Shown here: positions 45,767-55,559 of the stretch, piece by piece | Position numbering within the stretch: the stretch's first letter is position 1 | Layout of the letters: each line of letters opens with the position of its first letter | From: Granulicella aggregans | Lineage (GTDB): Bacteria; Acidobacteriota; Terriglobia; Terriglobales; Acidobacteriaceae | NCBI RefSeq assembly: GCF_014203275.1 | Contig: NZ_JACHIP010000002.1 | Location: forward strand, 124,001-188,000 | Reading direction: 5' to 3' | Length of the DNA: 64,000 nt | Program-made: the position numbers and the translations under genes | Notes under the pieces: model-generated | Seen by the model: only the letters and a program-made list of their open reading frames with translations | Databases searched by the model: none | Told to the model about the DNA's origin: nothing

Positions 45767-46819
45767 CTACTCCGGATCGGTGTGGGCTCTGCGGCGCTCC
45801 AGATCGATCCGGCGCTTTGGCTCAGGCTTGATGACATCGCGATTTTCCGGAGTTTGTGGGTGAACCCCGAAGTCCCACACGCCGAGGTTGATCTCCTTCT
45901 CCGAGATCACCTCCATCAGCACATACTCTCCAAACTCCAGTGGACGTTTCGGTGAGAGCTTCATCCAGTGGCCGCCGGTCAGCGTCTCCTGGTTCATCTC
46001 GACGACATCGTCGATGTGCTTTCCCGAATCGAGCGCTTCGAGACTGAAGCTGGCGACCACCCGCGCATCCACACGGACATCGGTTCGTACGACGACGTAC
46101 TGGCTGTTGTCGGGCCGCACGTCGTTGTCACTCTTCGCGCTCGAAGCGCCGTGTGTATCGACCGTGAGCGGAGCGCCACCAGTCGATGGTGCCGTAGCCT
46201 CCCCCACGCGAAGGTAGATCGCCGGCGTATCCACATGAAGTTGCACAAAGGATCTCTCCCCCTTCAGCGTCAGCACCTGATGTGCGGCGGCCTTCGGATT
46301 CAGCGCCTTCTTCAACACGCTGTGGGCGGTCGTATGGTTCAGGTCGCCTTCCGACTGCGTGAGAGGCACCAACTCGGGCTTACCTTGGAACTCGTCGAGC
46401 GCGAGGACGCTGTCCTCTTCCGGCAGACGAAGGTCAGGCTCGATCATCGGCGTAAGCGACTGCCGCTCCTGCTCCTCTTTCATCAACTCGGGGTCGAGCA
46501 CCGGAGCGCGGCCCTTGTCGCCACCTTCGGCGACCGGGGTATGAGCCTTCTCCCAGCGCCGCGTCGCGTCGAGATCGACCAGTTCAGCAGGAATCTCCTC
46601 GTGCTCCCCGCCCCGCTCCGCGCTGACGTACTTCACGACCTTGCCGACGACGCTGTAGCTGGTAACGACCTGGTAGCTGCCATCCTTCAAGATCAGGTGT
46701 ATGCGCCGCTGCGTCTGAGAGCTCTCAGGCTGAGGGATCACCGTTTGGGACCGCAACGCGATCGAACCGGACAACAACGTAAAAACGACCGCGCAGACTC
46801 CACTTCGGGCCAGACTCAT
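45767..46819 (-). CDS. Secreted protein of unknown function
   Basis: ATG 46819 follows AAAGGAG at seven bases and opens a signal peptide (SLARSGVCAVVFTLLSGSIA). The mature protein (350 aa in total) has an N-terminal part reading RIHLILKDGSYQVVTSYSVVGKVVKYVSAE, shown here as overlapping pieces RIHLILKDGSYQVV and SVVGKVVKYV, like a small beta domain in other acidobacterial secreted proteins, and a C-terminal beta-rich part with LEFGEYVLMEV. No catalytic motif is seen. A 321-codon frame on the other strand has no family features. Confidence 0.7.
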   Translation of the reverse strand: MSLARSGVCAVVFTLLSGSIALRSQTVIPQPESSQTQRRIHLILKDGSYQVVTSYSVVGKVVKYVSAERGGEHEEIPAELVDLDATRRWEKAHTPVAEGGDKGRAPVLDPELMKEEQERQSLTPMIEPDLRLPEEDSVLALDEFQGKPELVPLTQSEGDLNHTTAHSVLKKALNPKAAAHQVLTLKGERSFVQLHVDTPAIYLRVGEATAPSTGGAPLTVDTHGASSAKSDNDVRPDNSQYVVVRTDVRVDARVVASFSLEALDSGKHIDDVVEMNQETLTGGHWMKLSPKRPLEFGEYVLMEVISEKEINLGVWDFGVHPQTPENRDVIKPEPKRRIDLERRRAHTDPE

Positions 46820-46914
46820 CGCAACTCCTTTCCACACTTTACTCGCTTGCCGTTTGTGCCGATGATCTTCCTCGAACAGCGGTATGATTCTCCCGTCGTA
46901 AAAGGAGATCAGCG

Positions 46915-47952
46915 ATGCGGATTGGGATGTTGACGGGCGGCGGCGACTGCCCTGGGCTTAACGCGGTCATTCGAGCGGTCGTACGCAAGGGGATCCAGCA
47001 CTACGGGGACGAGTTCATCGGCTTCATGGAGGGCTGGCGTGGCGTTCTCGACGACCGCACCATGCCGCTCGATCTGAACACCACCAGTGGAATCCTGCAT
47101 CGCGGCGGGACGATTCTGCGGTCGTCGCGCACCAACGTGAAAAAGATCGAGGGCGGCTTCGAGCAGTGTCTGAAGGTCATCCAAAGCCACCATCTCGACG
47201 CCCTGATCGCCCTCGGAGGCGACGATACGCAGTCGATCTCGGTCGAACTGTCGAAGCGCGGCGTGAACTGTGTCGGCGTGCCGAAGACCATTGATAACGA
47301 TCTGAGCGGCACCGACGCCTGCTTCGGCTTCGACACAGCCGTGACCATCGCCACCGAGGCCGTCGACCGGCTGCACTCGACGACAGAGGCGCACAGTCGT
47401 GTGCAGGTCGTGGAGGTCATGGGCCGCGACGCCGGCTGGATCGCCGTCACGACGGGCATAGCGGGCGGTGCGGACGTGACCCTCGTGCCGGAAGTGCCTA
47501 TCGACATGGACGAGGTCGTCCGGCTTCTAAAGGCTCGCTGGGAGAGCGGCAAACGCTTCGCCATCGTCGTTGTCGCCGAGGGCGCAAAACTGCCGGAACA
47601 CACCGGCCAGACCTCGGTCGGGACCAAGCTCGACTCCTTCGGCCACGCGAGGCTGAGCGGCATCGGGCAGGCGCTGGCGGAAGAAATTGAGAAACGCACC
47701 GGATACGAGACGCGCAGCGTCAATCTTGGCCACACCCAGCGCGGAGGCACACCTACCGCCTATGACCGCATGCTGGCGACGCGTTACGGGATCGCTGCAA
47801 TCGACTTAGCGCACGCCGGTAAGTTTGGCCGCCTTGTCGTTTTGAAAGGAACGGTTATCTCAGACATACCGCTCGAAGACGCCATCGCAAAGACGCGCAC
47901 GGTGAGTGACGATCTGCTCGCTGTAGTGAAGGGACTACAGCCCAAGCCTTAG
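46915..47952 (+). CDS. 6-phosphofructokinase, pyrophosphate-type signature
   Basis: 345 aa, PFK-A family, after AAAGGAGA. It has GGGDCPGLNAVIR at the N terminus, the catalytic TIDND, and a substrate-binding MGRDAGWIA. Two diagnostic positions, by E. coli numbering, are D104 (GGDDT, where ATP enzymes have Gly) and K124 (PKTIDND, where ATP enzymes have Gly). Both are the residues of PPi-dependent PFKs, so this is more likely a reversible PPi:fructose-6-phosphate phosphotransferase than an ATP enzyme. It is flanked by convergent genes. Confidence 0.9.
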   Translation: MRIGMLTGGGDCPGLNAVIRAVVRKGIQHYGDEFIGFMEGWRGVLDDRTMPLDLNTTSGILHRGGTILRSSRTNVKKIEGGFEQCLKVIQSHHLDALIALGGDDTQSISVELSKRGVNCVGVPKTIDNDLSGTDACFGFDTAVTIATEAVDRLHSTTEAHSRVQVVEVMGRDAGWIAVTTGIAGGADVTLVPEVPIDMDEVVRLLKARWESGKRFAIVVVAEGAKLPEHTGQTSVGTKLDSFGHARLSGIGQALAEEIEKRTGYETRSVNLGHTQRGGTPTAYDRMLATRYGIAAIDLAHAGKFGRLVVLKGTVISDIPLEDAIAKTRTVSDDLLAVVKGLQPKP

Positions 47953-47954
47953 CC

Positions 47955-49226
47955 CTATTTGTGAGCTTTGAGCGCTGGCACCAGCGTGCCCATCTGGCCG
48001 TCTGTTTCTGGCGGAGTCAACCCTAGAATTCTCGCGAGGAAGGGATAGACCGCAACATTGCGAAAGGTCGCGACCTTCGTGCCCGGCTTGATGTCCGGTC
48101 CTTCCGCGAAGAAGATTGCCTTCATCTCGGGCATCTTCACCGGATCGTACCCGTGCTCGCCCTTGTTATTCACCCAGTTCGCCGCTGGCGGCTTGGTGCG
48201 CAACTCGTAAGGCCCGTTGGGGACCACGACCGGATCGCCCTCGCGCGGGTTGCTGTCGTAGTGCAGGTCCTTCGGAAGATTCGCCCGACGGTACACGCTA
48301 AATCGCGGATCGGGATGCGCCTTGAACTGCTCGTAGATCTTCTCCGCGGCAACTTCATCCTTCGCGTAGATCAGCGAGCCTTCGGTGTGCGCTTCGGAGA
48401 GGTCGGCAAAAGTGGACAGGTCGATCGGATCGCCCTGCACCTTCACCATGCCGTGGTCCGCAACGACGATCAGGTCCACTGGCAGCTTCAACGCAGCGAG
48501 CTTCGCCTGCAGGTCGCCAATCGTGTCATCTACATGATGCACCGCGGCACGCACCTCTTCGGAGTCCGGGCCGTAGGTGTGTCCTGCATGGTCCACGTTC
48601 GAGAAGTACATCGTGATGAAGTGCGGCCGCTGCTCTGGAGGAAGACTCAACCACGCAATGACCTGATCGACACGTTTCGCGTCGTCCAGCTTGTCGTCAA
48701 ACTTCTCGTAGTAAGAGGGTCGCTTGCCTGCGATCTCCGCTTCGGAGCCAGGCCAAAAAAAGCACGCCGCGCGCATGCCCTGCTGCTCCGCCAGCGACCA
48801 GAGCGGGACACCGCTGTACCAGCTTCCCTCAGTGTTCGTCTTCGATTTGTAGACGTAGGTCTGGCCTTCATCCGGCGTCCGCGACGGATCGTAGAAGCTG
48901 TTCGCGACGATGCCGTGATGCTCGGGGTAAAGCCCGGTCACCAGCGTGAGGTGGTTCGGGAACGTCAGCGAAGGGAACGACGGCAGCATGCCTTGCGGAG
49001 CGCTCGCGCCATCAACGGCCATGCTCTGAAGATGCGGCGCGCCGTACTTCGCGGGATAGTCATAGCGAAATCCATCGAGCGATACCAGGATGACGTAGTG
49101 CTTCGCCTGCTGCTCCGCAGTGTTGGGCGGATTGTCCACCCGGATGACCGGGGTGATCTCCTGCGCAGCCGCGCACGACGCGGTGAAGATCGCCGCAAGC
49201 AGCAGCACTCTGAGGTCGCGCATCAT
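47955..49226 (-). CDS. Secreted NPP-family phosphodiesterase (alkaline phosphatase superfamily)
   Basis: 423 aa with a signal peptide (cleavage near CAAAQ). The NPP core is clear: VSLDGFRYDY with metal ligand D51, the Thr nucleophile in PSLTFPNHL (T88), VTGLYPEHHGI, FSNVDHAGHTYGP and VADHGM. Such enzymes cut phosphodiester or pyrophosphate bonds of nucleotides or phospholipids in the periplasm. ATG 49223 is an alternative start. The convergent pfk gene ends two bases away. Confidence 0.9.
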   Translation of the reverse strand: MMRDLRVLLLAAIFTASCAAAQEITPVIRVDNPPNTAEQQAKHYVILVSLDGFRYDYPAKYGAPHLQSMAVDGASAPQGMLPSFPSLTFPNHLTLVTGLYPEHHGIVANSFYDPSRTPDEGQTYVYKSKTNTEGSWYSGVPLWSLAEQQGMRAACFFWPGSEAEIAGKRPSYYEKFDDKLDDAKRVDQVIAWLSLPPEQRPHFITMYFSNVDHAGHTYGPDSEEVRAAVHHVDDTIGDLQAKLAALKLPVDLIVVADHGMVKVQGDPIDLSTFADLSEAHTEGSLIYAKDEVAAEKIYEQFKAHPDPRFSVYRRANLPKDLHYDSNPREGDPVVVPNGPYELRTKPPAANWVNNKGEHGYDPVKMPEMKAIFFAEGPDIKPGTKVATFRNVAVYPFLARILGLTPPETDGQMGTLVPALKAHK

Positions 49227-49264
49227 AGGTCAATCCTTTTCTCTTGTGACTGCGTTTGAGGAGA

Positions 49265-50590
49265 CTAGCCCTTATCTTCGATGTCGACCATCTGCAGGCA
49301 CAGCGGAGGCTCCAGCATACAATCCATCTTCGCGATGGAGGCCAACGCCTTGTGAATTGTGGAGGTAAGGCACGGCTCGGTCGTCACGACGAAGGGCAGT
49401 CGATGCTTCGGGTATCCGGGCCGTTGCAGGATGGAGTCGATGTTCGCTCCTACTTTGGCCAGCGCGCCTGAGATCGCCGAGACGATGCCCGGCTTGTCGT
49501 CGACCACCACACGCACATAGTGCGAGGCCATGAACTCGCCCGTGACGTTCCGCTTGCGCACCGGCAACTGCACCGCATGTGAACCCTGCGCGACCGCCAG
49601 AAGATCGGAGACGACTGCGACGGCTGTCGGCTCACCGCCCGCACCGTGGCCGGAGAAGACGACATCTCCACCGAAGCGTCCACTGGCGACGACCATGTTC
49701 TGCGTTCCATGCGACCACGCCATGGGCGAGGCCAGCGGCACCAGCATCGGAGCAACCCGGGCCTGGATAAGACTGCCCGCCACCCGCGCGCTCGAGACCT
49801 GCCGGATGGTGCAGTTCAGCTCCTTCGCGTAGGCGAAGTCGATGGCGTCAACATCGGCGATGCTCTGCGTCGTCACATCGTCAGGATTCAGCTCCGCATG
49901 CATCGCAATGCGCGAGAGGATGCAGAGCTTCGCACGCGCGTCGTAGCCGTCGACGTCGGCGGAAGGATCGCTCTCCGCATAGCCCAGTGCCTGCGCGTCC
50001 GCAAGAACCGTAGAGTAGTCTGCGCCAGTCTCCATGCGGGTGAGGATGTAGTTGCAGGTCCCGTTCACGATGCCGCTGATGCGCGTGATCTGGTCGCCGC
50101 CAAGCCCCTGCGCGAGACCGGGAATCACAGGCACTCCGCCCGCAACCGCTGCGCCGTAGACGAGTTGTACGCCGTTCACTGCAGCCAGCTTTGCCAGCGC
50201 CGCGCCCTTGTAGGCGATCAACTGCTTGTTGGCCGTGACCACTGACTTGCCGGATGCAATCGCCTTGCGCAGCCAGCCTTCCGCGGGAATCATGCCGCCC
50301 ATCAGCTCGATCACAACATCGACGTCAGAATTGAGGACGACGTTGACGTCCTCTGTCCAGACCGCCGTCTTCGGCACAAACTTCGCCGCCTCGGACTCCC
50401 GCTTGCGCGCAACATTGCGGTTGTAGACGTGCGTCAGCTCAATGCCGGGAAATTTCTGCACCGAAAGCAACTTCGCGACGGAACTACCTACCGTGCCAAA
50501 TCCAAGCAGCGCGACCTTCACGGTCGGGGCAGTCAACTTCGTCTTCGATAGAGCTTTCGCTGCGGTCTGTTTCGTCTTTTTTGCGGTCAT
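49265..50590 (-). CDS. hom: Homoserine dehydrogenase
   Basis: 441 aa: a Lys-rich extension (1-24), NAD(P)-binding VALLGFGTVGSSVA, a substrate region with VNGTCNYILTRME and DPSADVDGYDARAKL, and a C-terminal ACT domain (about 355-441). It reduces aspartate semialdehyde to homoserine for threonine and methionine; the ACT domain implies feedback control by threonine. It lies one base after guaD on the same strand. Confidence 0.95.
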   Translation of the reverse strand: MTAKKTKQTAAKALSKTKLTAPTVKVALLGFGTVGSSVAKLLSVQKFPGIELTHVYNRNVARKRESEAAKFVPKTAVWTEDVNVVLNSDVDVVIELMGGMIPAEGWLRKAIASGKSVVTANKQLIAYKGAALAKLAAVNGVQLVYGAAVAGGVPVIPGLAQGLGGDQITRISGIVNGTCNYILTRMETGADYSTVLADAQALGYAESDPSADVDGYDARAKLCILSRIAMHAELNPDDVTTQSIADVDAIDFAYAKELNCTIRQVSSARVAGSLIQARVAPMLVPLASPMAWSHGTQNMVVASGRFGGDVVFSGHGAGGEPTAVAVVSDLLAVAQGSHAVQLPVRKRNVTGEFMASHYVRVVVDDKPGIVSAISGALAKVGANIDSILQRPGYPKHRLPFVVTTEPCLTSTIHKALASIAKMDCMLEPPLCLQMVDIEDKG

Positions 50591-50591
50591 G

Positions 50592-51065
50592 CTAGTAGTC
50601 GACTCTTTCCGTCTGGTCTCGCCAGGTATTGAAGGTCACGATCGCCTCTTCGGGCATCATGCGCGAGGTAGGGATGCTGCGCTGAGCATGCGGCTTCACC
50701 ACCTCGTGGTAGAGGAAGGAATCGTCGAAGCCAACATCGGCCGCGTCCAGAGCTGAATTGCCAAAGTAGATCGCTGAGCAACGGGACCAGTAGAGCGCCG
50801 CCAGGCACATCGGGCAAGGCTCGCAGCTGGTGTAAACCTCGCAACCGGTGAGCTGGAAGGTGCCCAGAATCTCGCAAGCCTTTCGGATCGCCATGACCTC
50901 GGCGTGCGCCGTCGGATCATTGTTCGCTGTAACGCAGTTCACGCCCGTTGCGAGTACCTCGCCATTGCGAACGACCACAGCTCCAAACGGGCCACCCGCG
51001 CCACTGGTGACGTTTTCGGTCGCCAGATCAATCGCCTTCTGCATAAAGACCGGATTTGGCTGCAT
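50592..51065 (-). CDS. guaD: Guanine deaminase (cytidine deaminase superfamily)
   Basis: From ATG 51065, after GAAGGGA, 157 aa. Zinc motifs are HAE (H54, E56) and PCPMC (C84, C87). The sequence NNDPTAHAEV and the C-terminal GFDDSFLYHEV match the Bacillus-type GuaD rather than TadA. It deaminates guanine to xanthine, which fits the divergent ureide operon 61 bases away. The pair with hom on one transcript looks coincidental. Confidence 0.9.
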   Translation of the reverse strand: MQPNPVFMQKAIDLATENVTSGAGGPFGAVVVRNGEVLATGVNCVTANNDPTAHAEVMAIRKACEILGTFQLTGCEVYTSCEPCPMCLAALYWSRCSAIYFGNSALDAADVGFDDSFLYHEVVKPHAQRSIPTSRMMPEEAIVTFNTWRDQTERVDY

Positions 51066-51126
51066 CGTGCAATCCCTTCGTCGCATAAACGCGCGTGCTT
51101 AGAACAACCTGCGAGATACTGAAATT

Positions 51127-52512
51127 ATGGCACAGGCATATCTTTCGAATCGGGTAGTGACGCCGACGGGCACCGTGGCCGCCGCCGTCGTGGTCGAAGC
51201 GGGAAAGATCGTTGCAGTCTGCGCGAAGGACGAGCTAGCCGGGCTCGCAACTCCGATTGATCGGACGATGGCCTTCGGCGATCGGGCCATCCTCCCGGGG
51301 CTGGTCGACACTCACGTTCACATCAATGAGCCCGGACGGACGGAGTGGGAGGGCTTCTACACCGCTACCCGTGCCGCCGCCGCCGGAGGCTATACGACGC
51401 TGATCGACATGCCGTTGAACTGCCTGCCTGAGACCACGACCGTCGCCGCGCTCGAAGTAAAGCGGGCCGCCGCCAGGGGCCAGACGTTCGTCGACTGGAT
51501 GAGCTGGGGTGGCGCCGTCGCCGATAACCAGCAGCACATCCTCCCGCTCGCGATGGCCGGAGTACCTGGCTTCAAGTGCTTCCTCATCTACCCCGGCTGC
51601 GACGGCTTCACCATGATCGACCAGCAGCAACTCGAGGCCTCGCTACCGGCCATCGCCGAGTCTGGTCTGCCCCTCCTAGTACACGCAGAGCTCGCCGGGC
51701 CAATCGACGAGGCCACCGCTGCTTTACGAAGTGCCAACGCCGACTGGCGCAAGTATGCGACCTATCTTGCATCGCGTCCCGACGAAGCGGAGATTGACGC
51801 AATCCGCCTCATGATCCGTCTCTGCCGCGAGTACAAGTTCCGCCTGCATATCGTGCATCTCGCCACATCGCAGGCGCTCGATGATATCGCTGCCGCGCGC
51901 GCCGAGGGCCTGCCGATCACAGTCGAGAGCTGCCCGCACTATCTTCACTTTGCAGCGGAAGAGATTGGTGATGGGGCGACGCTCTTCAAATGCGCTCCGC
52001 CGATACGCAGCGGCGCGAATTGCGACCAGCTGTGGCAGGGCCTGAGCGACGGCGTGATCGATATGATCGTCACGGACCACTCGCCCTGCCCGCCAGAGAT
52101 GAAACGACCCGCCGTGCAGAAACCTGAGGACGAAGGCCGCTTAGATCTGGCGTGGGGCGGCATTGCCAGCCTCTCAGTAGCTCTGCCGGTCATCTGGACG
52201 GAATGTCAGAAACGAGGCTTTTCGCTCGATGATCTCGCCCGATGGATGAGCTCGGCACCCGCTTCCCTTGCTGGCATTGGCGACCAGGCCGGAGCAATCC
52301 TCCCCGGTCGCGACGCCAACTTCACCGTCTTCGATCCCGACGCATCGTTCACCGTGACTACGGACGCGCTTCACTATCGCCATCCCGTATCGCCCTACCT
52401 CGGCGAACAGCTTTACGGAGTCGTCCATGCGACCTACCTTCGCGGCTATCTCGTTTTTCAAGACGGCGTCATAACGGACACACCCCAAGGCCGCGAACTC
52501 ACGTTATCCTGA
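51127..52512 (+). CDS. allB: Allantoinase
   Basis: 461-aa cyclic amidohydrolase with the metal motif VDTHVHINEPGRTEWEG, the Lys of GFKCFLIYPG that is carbamylated in the family, HLATS and DHSPCP. It opens allantoin to allantoate. First gene of a rightward operon that covers the whole ureide route. Confidence 0.95.
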   Translation: MAQAYLSNRVVTPTGTVAAAVVVEAGKIVAVCAKDELAGLATPIDRTMAFGDRAILPGLVDTHVHINEPGRTEWEGFYTATRAAAAGGYTTLIDMPLNCLPETTTVAALEVKRAAARGQTFVDWMSWGGAVADNQQHILPLAMAGVPGFKCFLIYPGCDGFTMIDQQQLEASLPAIAESGLPLLVHAELAGPIDEATAALRSANADWRKYATYLASRPDEAEIDAIRLMIRLCREYKFRLHIVHLATSQALDDIAAARAEGLPITVESCPHYLHFAAEEIGDGATLFKCAPPIRSGANCDQLWQGLSDGVIDMIVTDHSPCPPEMKRPAVQKPEDEGRLDLAWGGIASLSVALPVIWTECQKRGFSLDDLARWMSSAPASLAGIGDQAGAILPGRDANFTVFDPDASFTVTTDALHYRHPVSPYLGEQLYGVVHATYLRGYLVFQDGVITDTPQGRELTLS

Positions 52513-52520
52513 CATCTCCC

Positions 52521-53033
52521 ATGAATCCTGTTCTTGCCCGCTGGAACTCGATCGACCCGACCTTAGCCGCCGAGCAGATACTTCCCTGCTGCGGCTCGCG
52601 TGCCTGGGCGGCTGAACTCGCGGCGCGCCGCCCCATCGCGGACGAAGACCACCTGGTCATCTCCTCCGACGCCGTCTGGGTCAGCCTCCCCGAAGCCGCG
52701 TGGCGAGAGGCCTTCGACAGCCATCCCCGCATTGGCCAGCAAAAGGCCAAGGCCGCAACCGAAACATCGCTGACATGGTCGGCGACCGAGCAAAGCGCAG
52801 CCATGAGCGCTGACGATGCCGCAAAGCTTGCGCTTGCCGAAGGCAACAAGCTGTACGAAGAAAAGTTTGGCCGCATCTTTATCGTCTGCGCCAGTGGAAG
52901 ATCGGCGAGCGAGATCCTCGCCATTCTTGAAGAGCGCATGAAGAACGACGCCGTCGCGGAGCTACATGAAGCGGCGGAGCAACAACGCCAGATCACGCAG
53001 CTTCGCCTGCAACGCTGGCTGGGGGAAAAGTAG
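52521..53033 (+). CDS. uraD: OHCU decarboxylase
   Basis: 170 aa from ATG 52521, eight bases after allB; the longer open frame inside allB is a shadow. It has the family motif SHPRIGQ (catalytic His) and KLYEEKFGRIFIVCASGRS. It decarboxylates 2-oxo-4-hydroxy-4-carboxy-5-ureidoimidazoline to S-allantoin. The stop is immediately followed by the uraH ATG. Confidence 0.94.
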   Translation: MNPVLARWNSIDPTLAAEQILPCCGSRAWAAELAARRPIADEDHLVISSDAVWVSLPEAAWREAFDSHPRIGQQKAKAATETSLTWSATEQSAAMSADDAAKLALAEGNKLYEEKFGRIFIVCASGRSASEILAILEERMKNDAVAELHEAAEQQRQITQLRLQRWLGEK

Positions 53034-53372
53034 ATGGGCATCTCGACACACATTCTCGACACTGCGCTGGGACGCCCCGCCGCCGATGTTCCTGTATCGC
53101 TTGCCATTTGGCAATCTGCCGAATGGGTGCTCTTGAATAGCGTAGTAACCGACGCCGATGGCCGCTCGAAGTACCTATTGCCTGCTGGCGAACCGCTTAC
53201 GGAAGGCCTTTACCGCGTGCGCTTCGAGACTGCCGTTTACTACGAGGCCAAGGGACTCCAGGGCCTTTACCCCTTCGTCGAGATCGTCTTCGAGGTCCGC
53301 GACGCCGAACAGCACTTTCACATCCCGTTGCTGCTGACGGCAAACGGCTACTCCACCTATCGTGGCAGTTAG
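53034..53372 (+). CDS. uraH: 5-hydroxyisourate hydrolase (transthyretin-like)
   Basis: 112 aa, the usual size. It shows STHILDTALGRPA at the N terminus and ends in YRGS, the C-terminal signature of this family. It hydrolyses 5-hydroxyisourate to OHCU. The ATG follows the uraD stop with no gap. Confidence 0.95.
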   Translation: MGISTHILDTALGRPAADVPVSLAIWQSAEWVLLNSVVTDADGRSKYLLPAGEPLTEGLYRVRFETAVYYEAKGLQGLYPFVEIVFEVRDAEQHFHIPLLLTANGYSTYRGS

Positions 53373-53420
53373 CCGATATGCTATGAACAAATCCACCACG
53401 ACGACACAGGAGTCTGAACG

Positions 53421-54278
53421 ATGAGTTCGAGGTTTCAACTTGCGGAGAACCGATACGGCAAGACGCGTGTGCGGCTGGTGAAAGTGACGCGCCACGCGCA
53501 CGGTAACGACATGTTCGAGTGGAACGTTCGCGTGCTTCTGAGAGGCGACTTCGAGACCGCTCACACCGAAGGCGACAACAGCAAGATCCTCGCCACCGAC
53601 ACGATGAAGAATACCGTCTATTACATTGCGGGCCGCTCGAAGGCGACATCGATGGAAGGCTACGCGAAGGAGCTGATCGACTTCCTGTTGAGCCGCAATC
53701 CGCAGGTATCCTCGGTCGAAGTCCACATCGAGTCTGTTCTATGGAAGCGACTCACCGTCGACGGCAAGCCGCATCCCGACAGCTTCATGCGCGGCAGCGA
53801 CGAGCACCAGACGACGACCGTCGAACGCGCGCAGAACGGCGAATTCGCGGTGACATCGGGCCTCGCCGATCTCGTCATCATGAAGACAGCGAACTCCGCC
53901 TTCACCGGCTATATCAAGGAGTCGCTGACCTCACTGAAAGAGACGACCGACCGGCTCTTCGCAACCTCTCTCTCCGCTAGCTGGAGCTATATGTCGGACG
54001 ATTTCAACTTCAACGCCGAGCGGACGAAGCTGCGCGAAGCCATGCTGAAGACCTTCGCCGGGCACACTAGTCTCTCCGTCCAGCAGACACTCTACGCGAT
54101 GGCGGAGAGCGCGCTCGAGGCCGTACCGAGCGTAAGTGAGATTGAGCTGACGATGCCAAACAAACATTGCATCCTGATCGATCTCGCACGCTTCGGCCAG
54201 GAGAATCCGAACGAGATCTTTGTGCCCACCGACGAGCCTTCGGGCTTCATCCAGGCTACCGTCAAGCGGACCGCATAA
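53421..54278 (+). CDS. Urate oxidase (uricase)
   Basis: 285 aa of the cofactor-independent uricase family, after AGGAG. It has KTRVRLVKVTRH, the catalytic-Thr segment DNSKILATDTMKNTVY, the region TANSAFTGYIKE with LKETTDRLFATSLSASW, and a C-terminal active-site part. It oxidises urate to 5-hydroxyisourate. Placed between uraH and the allantoate enzyme. Confidence 0.94.
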   Translation: MSSRFQLAENRYGKTRVRLVKVTRHAHGNDMFEWNVRVLLRGDFETAHTEGDNSKILATDTMKNTVYYIAGRSKATSMEGYAKELIDFLLSRNPQVSSVEVHIESVLWKRLTVDGKPHPDSFMRGSDEHQTTTVERAQNGEFAVTSGLADLVIMKTANSAFTGYIKESLTSLKETTDRLFATSLSASWSYMSDDFNFNAERTKLREAMLKTFAGHTSLSVQQTLYAMAESALEAVPSVSEIELTMPNKHCILIDLARFGQENPNEIFVPTDEPSGFIQATVKRTA

Positions 54279-54287
54279 GCGAGATCG

Positions 54288-55559
54288 ATGCCGCTACCCG
54301 CCACAAAACGCGCTGAAAAGATCATCGCCCGATGCCGCGAGATTGCCGCCTGCACCGAAGTCCCCGGCGAGACAACGCGCACCTTCCTGGCGCCCTCGAT
54401 GCACAAGGTGCATGCGCTACTCCGCGACTGGATGGTAGCCGTAGGCATGACAGTGTCGATCGATGCCATCGGCAATCTTCGCGGCATCTATCCCGGTAGC
54501 GATCGCGGAGATCGCCTCGTCATCGGATCGCACCTCGACACCGTACCGAATGCCGGCGCCTTTGATGGCATCCTCGGCGTTGCTCTTGGCGTTGCGCTTA
54601 TCGAAGAGTTGCATGGAGAGCATCTCCCTTTCGCGATTGAGATCGTTGGTTTCTCCGAAGAAGAGGGCGTTCGCTTTGGCAAGCCATATCTAGGCAGCAT
54701 GGCGCTGACAGGCTCGCTCGATGACGAGGTGTTGCAACGCAAGGACACTCAAGGGATCAGCGTTGAGGCCGTCATTCGTGAGTTCGGACTCGATCCGGCT
54801 CGGATTCCAGCAGCCGCGATAAGTAGCGATGCGTTCGCTTATCTCGAAGTCCACATCGAGCAGGGGCCGCTGCTCGAGAGCGAAAATCTTCAACTTGGCG
54901 TCGTCTCCGCAATCGTCGGTCAGACGCGCCTGCAGCTTCGCTTCAGCGGTCAGGCCAATCACGCCGGAACAACTCCGATGCATCTTCGCCACGACGCAAT
55001 GGCCGCAGCCGCGGAGTGGATCTCCGAAGTAGAGCGTCACGCGAAGGTTACACCCGGCCTCGCTGCGACGGTGGGCAAGGTACAGACGCGGCCCGGAGCA
55101 GGCAATGTCATCGCGGGCGAGGTGTTCGCCACGCTTGATGTCCGCCACGCCAACGATGAAATTCGACGCAACGCAGCGAACGCGCTTCTCACGGCTGCAA
55201 CAAACTCCGGGGGAGCCCGGGGCGTTCAGGTTAGCGTGCTGGCTTCATCGCATGAAGACGCCGTTCCCACCGATGTTGCGCTCTCGAAGCTGCTGCTTGA
55301 AGCATCCGAAGCCGCCGGCACTCCGGCCCGCGTTATGCCTAGCGGCGCTGGGCACGATGCCCGCATTGTGGCGGAACGCATGCCCATCTCGATGCTCTTT
55401 CTCCGCAGCCCTGGCGGCCTGAGCCATCATCCTGACGAGAGCGTACGACCTGAGGATGTCGAAGCTGCGCTCGCTACCACGCTTGCCTTCGTCACACTGC
55501 TGAAGGCCAACCACACAATTCAAGCGACACCTCAACCTGCAACGGAGGCCCATGCATAA
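54288..55559 (+). CDS. allC: Allantoate amidohydrolase (M20 family)
   Basis: 423 aa with the metal-site motifs GSHLDTVPNAGAFDG, SEEEGVRFG, YLEVHIEQGP and SHHPDE of the AAH branch of M20 enzymes. It releases ammonia and CO2 from allantoate to give ureidoglycine. The EEEGVRF version differs from its paralogue three genes on. The stop overlaps the allE start by eight bases. Confidence 0.9.
   Translation: MPLPATKRAEKIIARCREIAACTEVPGETTRTFLAPSMHKVHALLRDWMVAVGMTVSIDAIGNLRGIYPGSDRGDRLVIGSHLDTVPNAGAFDGILGVALGVALIEELHGEHLPFAIEIVGFSEEEGVRFGKPYLGSMALTGSLDDEVLQRKDTQGISVEAVIREFGLDPARIPAAAISSDAFAYLEVHIEQGPLLESENLQLGVVSAIVGQTRLQLRFSGQANHAGTTPMHLRHDAMAAAAEWISEVERHAKVTPGLAATVGKVQTRPGAGNVIAGEVFATLDVRHANDEIRRNAANALLTAATNSGGARGVQVSVLASSHEDAVPTDVALSKLLLEASEAAGTPARVMPSGAGHDARIVAERMPISMLFLRSPGGLSHHPDESVRPEDVEAALATTLAFVTLLKANHTIQATPQPATEAHA

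Noticed and set aside
45968..46933. 321-codon plus-strand frame opposite the unknown secreted protein
   Set aside because: No signal, domain or ribosome binding site; very rich in Arg, His and Leu; the minus-strand gene has a strong ribosome binding site and signal peptide.
48153..49259. 368-codon plus-strand frame opposite the NPP phosphodiesterase
   Set aside because: The minus strand carries an unmistakable NPP enzyme; the plus frame is a compositional shadow.
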